From assembly GCF_900114135.1 (NCBI RefSeq), contig NZ_FORY01000005.1:211491-275490 (forward strand): a DNA stretch of 64,000 bases. Direction: 5' to 3'. Of the stretch, positions 33,772-41,440 are shown piece after piece. The notes beneath the pieces were generated by a model. The model was not told where the DNA came from. It saw only the letters and a list, made by a program, of their open reading frames with translations, and did not search any database. The stretch is from Celeribacter halophilus. Its GTDB lineage: Bacteria; Pseudomonadota; Alphaproteobacteria; Rhodobacterales; Rhodobacteraceae. Position numbers and translations under genes: made by a program. Numbering within the stretch: the stretch's first letter is position 1; each line of letters starts with the position of its first letter.

Positions 33772-33888
33772 GCGAGGCTTCCGAGATCAGACAAAGGCAA
33801 GATGTACTTGATCTTACGATCACCCGCTCAACTGAGCAACGATACTATGATTTCAGGAATTCCGCCAACTGGGTCAGTTATCTGTCAC

Positions 33889-33916
33889 AAAAGTCGGTTT
33901 TGCTTGGCATCTGACA
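33889..33916. repeat. Right terminal inverted repeat
   Basis: Reverse complement starts TGTCAGATGCCAAGC and contains CCGACT; 20 of 28 positions match the left terminus at 7421-7448. The motif GTGACAGATAACTGACCCA just inside (reverse strand, near 33868-33886) may be a second transposase site. Confidence 0.8.
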
Positions 33917-33921
33917 AAAAG
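33917..33921. repeat. Right target-site duplication AAAAG
   Basis: AAAAG follows the GACA terminus and matches 7416-7420. Four A residues separate it from the tRNA CCA end. Confidence 0.8.
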
Positions 33922-33925
33922 AAAA

Positions 33926-34002
33926 TGGTGCACCCGAGAGGATTCGAACCTCTGACCCCCTGATTCGTAGTCAGGTACTCTATCCAGCTGAGCTACGGGT
34001 GC
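33926..34002 (-). tRNA. tRNA-Arg (anticodon ACG)
   Basis: 77 nt including encoded CCA. The acceptor arm pairs GCACCCG with CGGGTGC, discriminator A. The anticodon loop is CTACGAA, giving ACG, in a CTGA/TCAG-type stem. The T-arm has GGTTCGAATCC. The ACG anticodon is modified to ICG and reads CGU/CGC/CGA. The 3' end faces the Tn7-like element, 9 bp away, and the gene is intact, so the insertion did not break it. Confidence 0.95.
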
Positions 34003-34093
34003 ACTGTGTGGGCGGAAATACATATAAGCTCGGAGGGGCGCAAGAGGCATTTGACATAAAAAGTAAAAAAATGTCACGCGGCAGCCTGATGCC

Positions 34094-35542
34094 TCAAATT
34101 GCAGCCTGCGGATCGCTCTCTTTTGTCGAAGCTTCACCTGCGCCCTGATGGGAAAACCCTTTCGGCAGATGGATGGCAAAGGCGGTGCCCTGTTCGTCGG
34201 AGCGTTCCAGCACAAGCCGCCCGCCATGTCCTTTCGACAGTTCGGCTGAGATCGCAAGGCCAAGGCCAAACCCGCCCTTGCGTGTGCCGCCCTGAAACGG
34301 CTGGAACAGGTATTCGCGGGCTTTGGGCGGCAGGCCCGGCCCCGTGTCGGTCACGGAGATCACCCATTCGTCCTCGTCTTCGCGTCCGGCCACAGAAATC
34401 TCGCCGGGCTTGCCCGTAGCCATGATCGCCTGACGGGCATTGCGCACCAGATTGGAGAGCACGCGGTGCATTTGTTCAGGATCGGCGCGCACCACCATGG
34501 TGGCGGGGATGTCTTCGGAAAAGGACAGGTCGAAGTCGCCGATGGAGAGACGCTCGCCCTCGATGACCTCGCTCACCAATTCGGCCAGCCGCACGCCGGT
34601 AAGCGTTGGCGCGGGTTCCTCGGCCTTGCCAAAGGCCAGCGTCGTCTCGCAGAGGTTCACGGCCCGCTGGATCGAGTTCACCAGTTTCGGCGCGGATCGC
34701 GTCACGGCGGGGTCGTCGGACATTTCCAGACGGTCGGTAAACAATTGCGCTGTGGTCAGGATGTTGCGCAGATCATGCGAGACCTTGGCCACCGCACCGC
34801 CCAGTTGCGCCAGCCGCTCCTTTTGCCGAAGGGAGGCGGTGAGCTCGGTTTCCATGGCCTGCAGCGCGATCTCCGCCTCGCGCAGTTCCGGCACTTTTGC
34901 GGAAGGTTCAATGATGCGGCGCGCGTCTTCTGGCGCTTGGGTATAAGAAGTCATCGCGCCGACCACCCGCTTGATCGGACGCACCAGAAGGGCACGCACA
35001 GCGAGAAACAGGAAAAACGCGGTGATGAAAGAGATCACTGCCGACAACAGCAGGATGCGAAAACCGTAATCGAGCATCGCCACACGCAAAGGCGCCGTTG
35101 GCAGCGTGACCTCGATCAACAGCCCCGCCTGTTTGACCGGATCACCGATTACACGTATGACGCGTTCTTCAGGATCGAACAGCGTCACCATCGCGTCACG
35201 AATCAATTCGAACCCCGTGGCCTCGCGCAAATCATAGGTGGCGTGAATCTGGTCAGGGATCGGGGAGGACAAAACAAGCTGGCGAATCTCGTTGCGCCGC
35301 AAGACCACGTTATAAACGCCTGCGTTTTCCAGAAGTTCGTCTTCGAGGTCCATGTCGAGGCTGTCATTGGCCAGAAGCGCAAGCGAAGCGATCTGCGCAC
35401 GCTCCAGCCGAGACAGTAGAAAATCCTCACGAAACCGTGCGACAGAGGGCATAAAAATCATGATTTCTGCGGCCATCACGAAGATGACCGTCAGAATCAG
35501 GAAGCGCCCAGACAGGGTATTGATGAAACGCGATAACGACAT
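34094..35542 (-). CDS. Sensor histidine kinase
   Basis: 482 residues. N-terminal transmembrane helix at about 13-32, a periplasmic region of about 130 residues, a second helix around 165-185 (ILLLSAVISFITAFFLFLAV), a HAMP-like linker, the H-box GGAVAKVSHDLRNILTTAQL, N-box LSNLVRNARQAIMATG, G1 DTGPGLPP and G2 GFGLGLAISAELS. The HDLRN form of the phospho-His box marks a subgroup common in Rhodobacterales. No response regulator is adjacent, so it is an orphan here. First chromosomal gene beyond the tRNA; gap of 33 bp to the gene on its left strand-wise upstream. Confidence 0.9.
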   Translation of the reverse strand: MSLSRFINTLSGRFLILTVIFVMAAEIMIFMPSVARFREDFLLSRLERAQIASLALLANDSLDMDLEDELLENAGVYNVVLRRNEIRQLVLSSPIPDQIHATYDLREATGFELIRDAMVTLFDPEERVIRVIGDPVKQAGLLIEVTLPTAPLRVAMLDYGFRILLLSAVISFITAFFLFLAVRALLVRPIKRVVGAMTSYTQAPEDARRIIEPSAKVPELREAEIALQAMETELTASLRQKERLAQLGGAVAKVSHDLRNILTTAQLFTDRLEMSDDPAVTRSAPKLVNSIQRAVNLCETTLAFGKAEEPAPTLTGVRLAELVSEVIEGERLSIGDFDLSFSEDIPATMVVRADPEQMHRVLSNLVRNARQAIMATGKPGEISVAGREDEDEWVISVTDTGPGLPPKAREYLFQPFQGGTRKGGFGLGLAISAELSKGHGGRLVLERSDEQGTAFAIHLPKGFSHQGAGEASTKESDPQAAI

Positions 35543-35575
35543 GGTTCCTCTTCGCCGCTGGGGAAGACCTTTGAC

Positions 35576-36955
35576 CTAGGGCACAAGTCTCTGAATTGTT
35601 TTGACGATCGTTTTGACCTTGCGGCTTTCGAACAGTCTGGGTGTAAAATAGGCACTCACGGCGCGCTTGTTAAGCTCGGCCAATGTCGGATATGGCGCGA
35701 CCATGCCCGCAATTTTGCTCATCTTGAGGTTCAAAGACAGAACCAGAGACCAGAAAGCAATCATTTCCCCTGCATCCGGCCCGACAATCGTGACACCGAC
35801 GGGGCGGGATTTGACGACCATCAGTTTGATAAAACCGCTGCCCGCCCCTGCCCGTCCGGTCGCGATCGCCCTGTCATTGCCGGAAATCTCGGCACGCACG
35901 ACTTCGAGCTTGTCCTGATAGGTTTCGCGCGCGTCCGCTTCGGTCAGACCGACCTGCGCGAGTTCGGGGCTGGTGTAGGTGGCATGGGGAATGTGGTGAC
36001 GCGCTGCCTTGGCTGGCAAGCCGAACAGAAGCGGACGAATAACCACACCCGCCTGATAACCCGCCACATGGGTGAATTGCATCCCGCCTGCGATCACATC
36101 CCCAATGGCATAGATCCGGCGATTCGACGTACGCAGGTTATCCCCCACCTTGATGCCGGTCTTGGTGCGATCCACTTCCGCATGTTCAAGGCCGAGGTTT
36201 TCAGAATTGGCACGCCGTCCTGTGGCCACCAAGAGATGCGATCCTGTGACCGTCTGCCCGTCGGACAACGTCACACAGGTCTGCCCGTCAACAACAGAGA
36301 CACGTTCCGCGCCCTTGCCTTCGATCAGCGTCACACCTTCGGCTTGCAATGCAGCTTTGACCACACCTGCGGCCTCGGCATCTTCACGCCCGAGTGCCGC
36401 GAAGGCCTCGATCACCGTCACCTGCGCCCCCAAGCGCCGATGCGCCTGCGCCATTTCCATGCCGATGGCTCCGCCGCCCAAAATGACGAGATGCTCCGGA
36501 CAGCTGGTCAGGCCCCAGATGGTTTCATTCGTCAGATAGGGCACGGAGGCGAGGCCTTCGATCTCCGGCACGCGTGGGCTGGACCCTGTGGCGATAACGA
36601 AACGGCGCGCCTTGATGGTCACACCACCGGCGTCCAAGGTTGTGGGCGAAGTAAACCGTGCCTCGGCGCGAATGACTTTGCAGCCTAGCTCCTCAAACCG
36701 TTCCTGACTGTCATGCGGCGCAATGGTTGCGATGGTCTGCTGCACATGGGCCATAGCATCAGGATAGCTCATGCCTTTGGCCGCCGCGTGCAAAAGCGCC
36801 TTGGAGGGCACACAACCGGAGTTGAGGCAATCGCCGCCCATCTCTCCTTTTTCGATCAACACAACTTGCGCGCCCATCTGAACCGCGCCCGCCGCAACTG
36901 ACAAACCGCCAGAACCGGCACCGATCACGCAAACGTCTGTTTTAATATTGGTCAT
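35576..36955 (-). CDS. FAD-dependent pyridine nucleotide-disulfide oxidoreductase
   Basis: 459 residues with the class I layout: FAD-binding GAGSGGLSVAAGA at 11-23, the redox disulfide GGDCLNSGCVPSKALL, the NAD(P)-binding GGGAIGMEMAQAHRRLGA, FAD motif IYAIGDV, and a dimerisation domain. It resembles dihydrolipoamide dehydrogenase and mercuric reductase. It lacks the N-terminal metal-binding domain of MerA and the classical C-terminal His-Pro-His-Pro motif of lipoamide dehydrogenase is not seen (the region reads VAPYPTLAELNKRA), so the substrate is open. Overlaps the start-codon end of the TVP38-like gene by 4 nt, forming an operon. Confidence 0.85.
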   Translation of the reverse strand: MTNIKTDVCVIGAGSGGLSVAAGAVQMGAQVVLIEKGEMGGDCLNSGCVPSKALLHAAAKGMSYPDAMAHVQQTIATIAPHDSQERFEELGCKVIRAEARFTSPTTLDAGGVTIKARRFVIATGSSPRVPEIEGLASVPYLTNETIWGLTSCPEHLVILGGGAIGMEMAQAHRRLGAQVTVIEAFAALGREDAEAAGVVKAALQAEGVTLIEGKGAERVSVVDGQTCVTLSDGQTVTGSHLLVATGRRANSENLGLEHAEVDRTKTGIKVGDNLRTSNRRIYAIGDVIAGGMQFTHVAGYQAGVVIRPLLFGLPAKAARHHIPHATYTSPELAQVGLTEADARETYQDKLEVVRAEISGNDRAIATGRAGAGSGFIKLMVVKSRPVGVTIVGPDAGEMIAFWSLVLSLNLKMSKIAGMVAPYPTLAELNKRAVSAYFTPRLFESRKVKTIVKTIQRLVP

Positions 36956-37665
36956 ACGACCTCCTTACGCCAAGTCTTCCACAGAACTGGCAAGAGTGCG
37001 AGCAAGCAAAGCCCTAAAAGCGGCAAAAGAATCTGTGGCGCGAAGATAATGCCGAGGTCGGGCACTTCCCCCGCCTCGAACACAGCGCCAAGTCCTGCCC
37101 CGACAGATGTATAGACCAGGGTTCCCGGAATGATGCCCAAGGCCGTCGAAATCACAAAGCGCGAGAAACGCACGTCAAAGAGTGCAGGCAACAGGTTCGC
37201 CACGAAGAACGGCACCACGGGCAAAAGCCGGATCAGAAAAAGCATGGACCATTGATTTTCATCAATGCCGCGCTTGATCTTGTGGATGCGCCCCTCGGTG
37301 GCGTCAATCTTGCTCGAGAGCCAGTCGCCCAACCCCCAGCGTGCCGCGAGAAACAACAAGGACGCGCCCAGAACCGCACCCGAGATGTTAAAAAGCACCC
37401 CCGGAAAAGTGCCGAACAAAAAGCCGCCTGTCAGCGTGGCCACGGTCGCACCGGGCAAAGACAGGCCGACAATCGCCGCGTAACAGATGACAAAGACCAG
37501 CACGGCAAGACCGGTATGAGCCTCAGTATAAGAGAGAAGTATTGCGCGGTTGGCCGCAAGCGCCTCAAAACTGAGATGCTCCCGAAGCAACACGGCAAGC
37601 CCCGCAGCCACAAGGGCCAAAAGCACCAATGGCCATATATGACGTTTTTCTACAGTTTCCGACAC
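36952..37665 (-). CDS. TVP38/TMEM64 (DedA-superfamily) membrane protein
   Basis: 237 residues from the GTG at 37665, 7 nt after AAAGGA; an ATG at 37701 lacks a ribosome site. Five or six transmembrane helices. The VTT-domain core reads SLPGATVATLTGGFLFGTFPGVLFNISGAVLGASLLFLAARWGLGDW, and a second conserved part is LRLLPVVPFFVANLLPALFDV. Such proteins act in lipid scrambling or membrane homeostasis. It is frequently joined to a disulfide oxidoreductase gene, as here by a 4-nt overlap. Confidence 0.88.
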   Translation of the reverse strand: MSETVEKRHIWPLVLLALVAAGLAVLLREHLSFEALAANRAILLSYTEAHTGLAVLVFVICYAAIVGLSLPGATVATLTGGFLFGTFPGVLFNISGAVLGASLLFLAARWGLGDWLSSKIDATEGRIHKIKRGIDENQWSMLFLIRLLPVVPFFVANLLPALFDVRFSRFVISTALGIIPGTLVYTSVGAGLGAVFEAGEVPDLGIIFAPQILLPLLGLCLLALLPVLWKTWRKEVV

Positions 37666-37817
37666 GCGTCTATCCTTTGATCTGGGTGTTTGCGGCAACA
37701 TGGTGCGTCGCATTTGCCGAAACCAGCATTTTCGGCCATATTCACGGCTCAGTGATGGTCTGTTATGAGAAACCGACCTCAATGGGAGATTTGTTACAGA
37801 TTTCCGACGCATGAGAA

Positions 37818-37846
37818 TTGACAACTGTCCGAGAGCCTCCTATTGG
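37818..37846 (+). promoter_or_regulatory. Candidate rpmH promoter
   Basis: TTGACA at 37818-37823, 17-bp spacer, then TATTGG at 37841-37846. It lies about 100 bp before rpmH. The -35 is consensus; the -10 is weak. Confidence 0.45.
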
Positions 37847-37946
37847 CAGGGCTTCGAACGATTACTCGCCTTCGAATCCCTTTGTCATGCCGCAGGGTTT
37901 GCATTTGGGGGATTTGGGCCCCAACGCAACCGATGGAGATAGCGCG

Positions 37947-38081
37947 ATGAAACGCACCTATCAACCGAGCAACCTCGTCCGCAAGCGCCGCCATGGCTTC
38001 CGTGCCCGTATGGCCACTAAAGCGGGCCGCAAGGTTCTGAATGCACGCCGTGCTCGCGGCCGTAAGTCCCTTTCCGCGTAA
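37947..38081 (+). CDS. rpmH: Ribosomal protein L34
   Basis: 44 residues, [20 protein letters not shown] and the ending KSLSA, an almost consensus L34. The ATG at 37947 follows GGAG; a longer open frame from 37818 is not coding. Component of the large ribosomal subunit. First gene of the conserved rpmH-rnpA-yidD-yidC neighbourhood, which couples translation, RNase P and membrane insertion. Confidence 0.98.
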   Translation: MKRTYQPSNLVRKRRHGFRARMATKAGRKVLNARRARGRKSLSA

Positions 38082-38117
38082 TTCACGCTTAGGGACGCCT
38101 GTATAGGCTTCAAGACG

Positions 38118-38567
38118 ATGACACCGCCGGACGCACCCACAGCAAAGGCCAAGGCCGGAGCCCACGGGTCGCAGTCGGCGGTTTTGTCATGCGCAAATGA
38201 TGCGCCTCCGATGGAAACCCTCGCCAAGCGCGCGGATTTCCTCAAGGCTGCCCGTGCGCGCAGGCAAGGCACGTCGAGCTTTCTTTTACAGGGCCGTAAA
38301 CGCGGGGATGACGAGCCTGCCAAAGGCATTCGCGTCGGCTATACCTGCTCCAAAAAGGTCGGCAATGCCGTCGCCCGCAACCATGCCAAACGGCGGTTGC
38401 GCGAAGCGGCACGTCTGCTGATCCCCGAACTCGGACAAGACGGCTGGGACTATGTTCTAGTCGGCAAGAAGGGCGACACCCGCACGCGTCCCTTCGACCT
38501 GCTCCTCAAAGACCTCCGATATGCTCTGAAAAAAGTTCACGGAGATGCAAAGGCGGGGCGATCATGA
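38118..38567 (+). CDS. rnpA: RNase P protein component
   Basis: 149 residues. The core motif [31 protein letters not shown] is the RNase P protein signature (RNR motif). It helps the catalytic RNA remove tRNA 5' leaders. The Ala-rich N-terminal extension is usual in Rhodobacterales; a shorter start at 38211 ([11 protein letters not shown]) is possible. Overlaps yidD by 4 nt. Confidence 0.95.
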   Translation: MTPPDAPTAKAKAGAHGSQSAVLSCANDAPPMETLAKRADFLKAARARRQGTSSFLLQGRKRGDDEPAKGIRVGYTCSKKVGNAVARNHAKRRLREAARLLIPELGQDGWDYVLVGKKGDTRTRPFDLLLKDLRYALKKVHGDAKAGRS

Positions 38568-38839
38568 CCCCGCTGGCCTTTATCGTATCCCTGCCCGTCC
38601 GCGCCTATCGCCGGATTTTCTCGCCCTTCGTCGGGCATAATTGCCGGTATCAGCCGACCTGTTCTGCCTATGCACTCGAAGCTCTGGAAAAACATGGCGG
38701 GATCAAGGGCACATGGTTGACGCTGCGCCGGATCGGGCGCTGTCACCCCTTGGGCGGCATGGGCTATGACCCTGTTCCGGAACCGAAATCCACGCCCTTC
38801 CCCCCGAAAAAGCCAAGCGAGGAAAACTCCGATGCTTGA
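38564..38839 (+). CDS. yidD: Membrane protein insertion efficiency factor YidD
   Basis: 91 residues with the family core [31 protein letters not shown] and [17 protein letters not shown], with the conserved cysteines. It aids YidC-dependent membrane insertion. Start overlaps the rnpA stop; its end overlaps the start of ttcA by 8 nt. Confidence 0.95.
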   Translation: MTPLAFIVSLPVRAYRRIFSPFVGHNCRYQPTCSAYALEALEKHGGIKGTWLTLRRIGRCHPLGGMGYDPVPEPKSTPFPPKKPSEENSDA

Positions 38840-39713
38840 TGATCTCGACGACATCCACCCGCTGTTTCACGGCGCTCCTTCCACAACGGAATTCAAAAAG
38901 CTGCGCAAACGGATCATCCGCAATGTGCGCGAGGCGATCGAGCAATACGGCATGGTCGAACGCGGCGCGAAATGGCTGGTGTGCCTGTCCGGTGGCAAGG
39001 ACAGCTATACGATGCTTGCCGCACTCTACGAACTCAAGTGGCGCGGCCTGTTGCCAGTGGAGCTTGTCGCCTGCAATCTCGATCAGGGCCAACCCGGCTT
39101 TCCGGCGACCGTCCTGCCCGAGTTTCTGGAGCGTATGCAGGTTCCCCATCGCATCGAATACCAAGACACCTATTCCATCGTCATGGACAAGGTGCCGCAG
39201 GGACGGACCTTCTGTGCGCTCTGTTCCCGCCTTCGCCGCGGCAATCTCTACCGAATCGCCCGCGAAGAAGGCTGCACAGCGGTCGTGCTCGGACATCACC
39301 GTGATGACATTCTGGAAACCTTTTTCATGAATCTCTTCCACGGCGGACGGCTTGCGACCATGCCGCCGAAACTGGTGAACGAAGAAGGAGACCTCTTTGT
39401 CTATCGTCCTATGGCCCATGTCGCAGAAGAGGATTGCGAGAGATTCGCACATGCGATGAACTACCCGATTATCCCATGCGATCTCTGTGGCTCTCAGGAC
39501 GGGTTGCAGCGCCAGCAGGTCAAGCAAATCCTTGACGGATGGGAGAAAAACAGCCCCGGCCGCAGGCAGGTGATGTTCAAAGCCCTGACCAACATCAGAC
39601 CCTCGCATATGATGGATCCGAAACTGTTCGACTTTCTGGGCCTCACACGCTCCAATCCGGCGGAGAACAGTGAAAATACAGACAATTCTAACGAAATTCC
39701 AAAGCTGCGTTAA
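38832..39713 (+). CDS. ttcA: tRNA 2-thiocytidine synthase TtcA
   Basis: 293 residues from the ATG at 38832, 8 nt after AGGA. PP-loop ATPase motif [12 protein letters not shown], CxxC pairs CALC and CDLC that hold an iron-sulfur cluster, and [14 protein letters not shown]. It thiolates C32 of some tRNAs. Its insertion between yidD and a GGDEF-EAL gene is seen in related genomes. Confidence 0.92.
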   Translation: MLDDLDDIHPLFHGAPSTTEFKKLRKRIIRNVREAIEQYGMVERGAKWLVCLSGGKDSYTMLAALYELKWRGLLPVELVACNLDQGQPGFPATVLPEFLERMQVPHRIEYQDTYSIVMDKVPQGRTFCALCSRLRRGNLYRIAREEGCTAVVLGHHRDDILETFFMNLFHGGRLATMPPKLVNEEGDLFVYRPMAHVAEEDCERFAHAMNYPIIPCDLCGSQDGLQRQQVKQILDGWEKNSPGRRQVMFKALTNIRPSHMMDPKLFDFLGLTRSNPAENSENTDNSNEIPKLR

Positions 39714-39787
39714 CCGCCAGACTACTTTCTTGCTGCACTCTCCCCGACACCACGGCCATCCGGCCAAAAACTATCGGGACAGAGATC

Positions 39788-41335
39788 ATGCAAAAATTCA
39801 TCGCAGACACGCTTCATCGCCTGCGCGACACCCTCACGGGACCACATACGATCGCATTTCTGCCCGCCCTTTGTCTGGGGGCCTATTGGTTCGGCGGGGA
39901 ACACATGCTGATCCTCTGCGCACTTGTGCTTCCCGCACTGGCCGCTGTGTTGAATTTGACCATATCAACCACGCCCAAAACAGAACGCGCCACAGCGCTT
40001 GCCAAAGACGGGCTAACCGGCCTGCCGCTACCCGAAAGGCTTGTCGCATCCCTCGATCACATTCTGGACAGTCATGCGGTTGCCGGAAAGACAACGGCAT
40101 GTCTCGCCCTAGAAATTGATGATTTTCATAGCCTTCAGGCGATGTTCGGCAATACCGCCGGCGACCACCTCCTGACCAATGTTGCCCAAAGATTGCAGGA
40201 TGCCTTGCGCGAAGACGATACAATCGTGCGTCTGCGTGGGCCACGTTTCGCCATTGCTCTTGCCCCTATGCGCACCGCCGATCTGGAGACGCTGATTCAA
40301 CTGTCGTCGCGCATTCAAATGGCCCTGACCGAGCCTTACCCGCTCAATGCGACCAAGGTGTTCATCACCTGCTCCATCGGGTTTTGCACACCGAACCGCG
40401 CCCCGTCTCTTTCGGGGCAAGCCTTTCTGGATGCCGCCGAAACTGCGCTCGGTGACGCGCAACACAATGGCCCCGGTTCCATTCGCGCCTACTCCCCCGC
40501 GCATCGCAGGAAACCGGCGGAAAAGTCTCCTGTGTCCACAGACGTCGGACAAGCCCTTGAAAACGAAGGGATTGTTCCGTGGTTTCAGCCACAAATCTCG
40601 ACAGACACGGGTGAAGTTTCCGGCATGGAGGCATTGGCCCGCTGGACGCACCCCAAACACGGCGTTCTCTCTCCCGCAAAATTCATGCCCGACATTACGG
40701 ACCTCGGCCTGACAGAGCGCCTGAACGAAGTCATGCTCTACCATGCGCTCATGGCACTTAGAACCTGGGATCGCGCGGGCTTTCATATTCCTGCGGTTGC
40801 CGTCAATTTTTCATCGACCGATTTGGCGAACCCGAAACTTGTCGACAAAATCCGTTGGGAGTTGGATCGTTTCGAGTTGGAGCCCTGCCGGCTGAACGTA
40901 GAGATTCTGGAATGCGTCATTTCGATTTCGGACTGTGATACGATCAGCCGGAACATCTGCGCTCTTAAAGAAATGGGGTGCGGTATTGATCTGGACGACT
41001 ACGGGACGGGCCATGCTTCCATCGCCAACATCCGTCGATTTGCGGTGGACCGGATCAAAATTGACCGCTCTTATGTGTCCCGCTGCGATCTGGACCAAAG
41101 CCAGCAAAGCATGTTGGCCGCCATCCTTAGCATGGCTGAGCGTCTGGACCTGCAAACTCTGGCCGAAGGCGTGGAAACATTCGGCGAGCACGCCATGCTG
41201 GCACAACTTGGCTGTGATCATGTGCAGGGCTATTCTGTTTCCGCTCCGATGCCTCTTGAGGAAACGCAGGAATGGATGGAGCGGCATAAACGCAAATTGG
41301 CTCAAACACCGCGGATAGGGCGCCGCACCGGTTGA
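39788..41335 (+). CDS. GGDEF-EAL protein with degenerate GGDEF, probable c-di-GMP phosphodiesterase
   Basis: 515 residues. Two N-terminal transmembrane helices (about 22-62). The GGDEF domain lacks the catalytic motif: the site reads RLRGPRFAIAL instead of GGDEF. The EAL domain is complete: GMEALARW, VNFSS, NVEILE, DLDDYGTGHASIANI, DRIKIDRSYV and LAEGVET. It should therefore hydrolyse c-di-GMP, with the N-terminal GGDEF-like domain perhaps binding GTP as a regulator. Located between ttcA and yidC without overlap. Confidence 0.88.
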   Translation: MQKFIADTLHRLRDTLTGPHTIAFLPALCLGAYWFGGEHMLILCALVLPALAAVLNLTISTTPKTERATALAKDGLTGLPLPERLVASLDHILDSHAVAGKTTACLALEIDDFHSLQAMFGNTAGDHLLTNVAQRLQDALREDDTIVRLRGPRFAIALAPMRTADLETLIQLSSRIQMALTEPYPLNATKVFITCSIGFCTPNRAPSLSGQAFLDAAETALGDAQHNGPGSIRAYSPAHRRKPAEKSPVSTDVGQALENEGIVPWFQPQISTDTGEVSGMEALARWTHPKHGVLSPAKFMPDITDLGLTERLNEVMLYHALMALRTWDRAGFHIPAVAVNFSSTDLANPKLVDKIRWELDRFELEPCRLNVEILECVISISDCDTISRNICALKEMGCGIDLDDYGTGHASIANIRRFAVDRIKIDRSYVSRCDLDQSQQSMLAAILSMAERLDLQTLAEGVETFGEHAMLAQLGCDHVQGYSVSAPMPLEETQEWMERHKRKLAQTPRIGRRTG

Positions 41336-41440
41336 TCACATTGCTGCATTTTCCAAAAGAAATCCCCGAAACCGCTTGACCTCAGGCCTTCTGGAAGGTT
41401 GAACCCTTCGAGACTGAATTCCAACAATCGGGCGGCCGAG

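Larger units (their letters stand above)
7421..33916. mobile_element. Complete Tn7-like transposon with copper and defence cargo
   Basis: A 26.5-kb element bounded by TGTC and GACA, with imperfect terminal inverted repeats (20 of 28 positions), repeated transposase-site-like motifs inside the left end, and a 5-bp duplication (AAAAG) outside both ends. It encodes TnsA, TnsB, TnsC and two TniQ/TnsD-like proteins, as in the Tn7 superfamily. Cargo is a retron, copper resistance, regulators and several nuclease or ATPase genes that look like phage defence. The right terminus is 9 bp from the 3' end of tRNA-Arg(ACG). No cas gene or CRISPR array was found, so it is not a CRISPR-associated transposon as seen here. 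The boundaries were found by eye. Confidence 0.88.

Noticed and set aside
7421..33916. CRISPR-associated transposon
   Set aside because: TnsB, TnsC and TniQ are present, but I see no cas gene and no regularly spaced repeat array.
37666..37946. Replication origin near rpmH
   Set aside because: No cluster of DnaA boxes and no dnaA or dnaN nearby.
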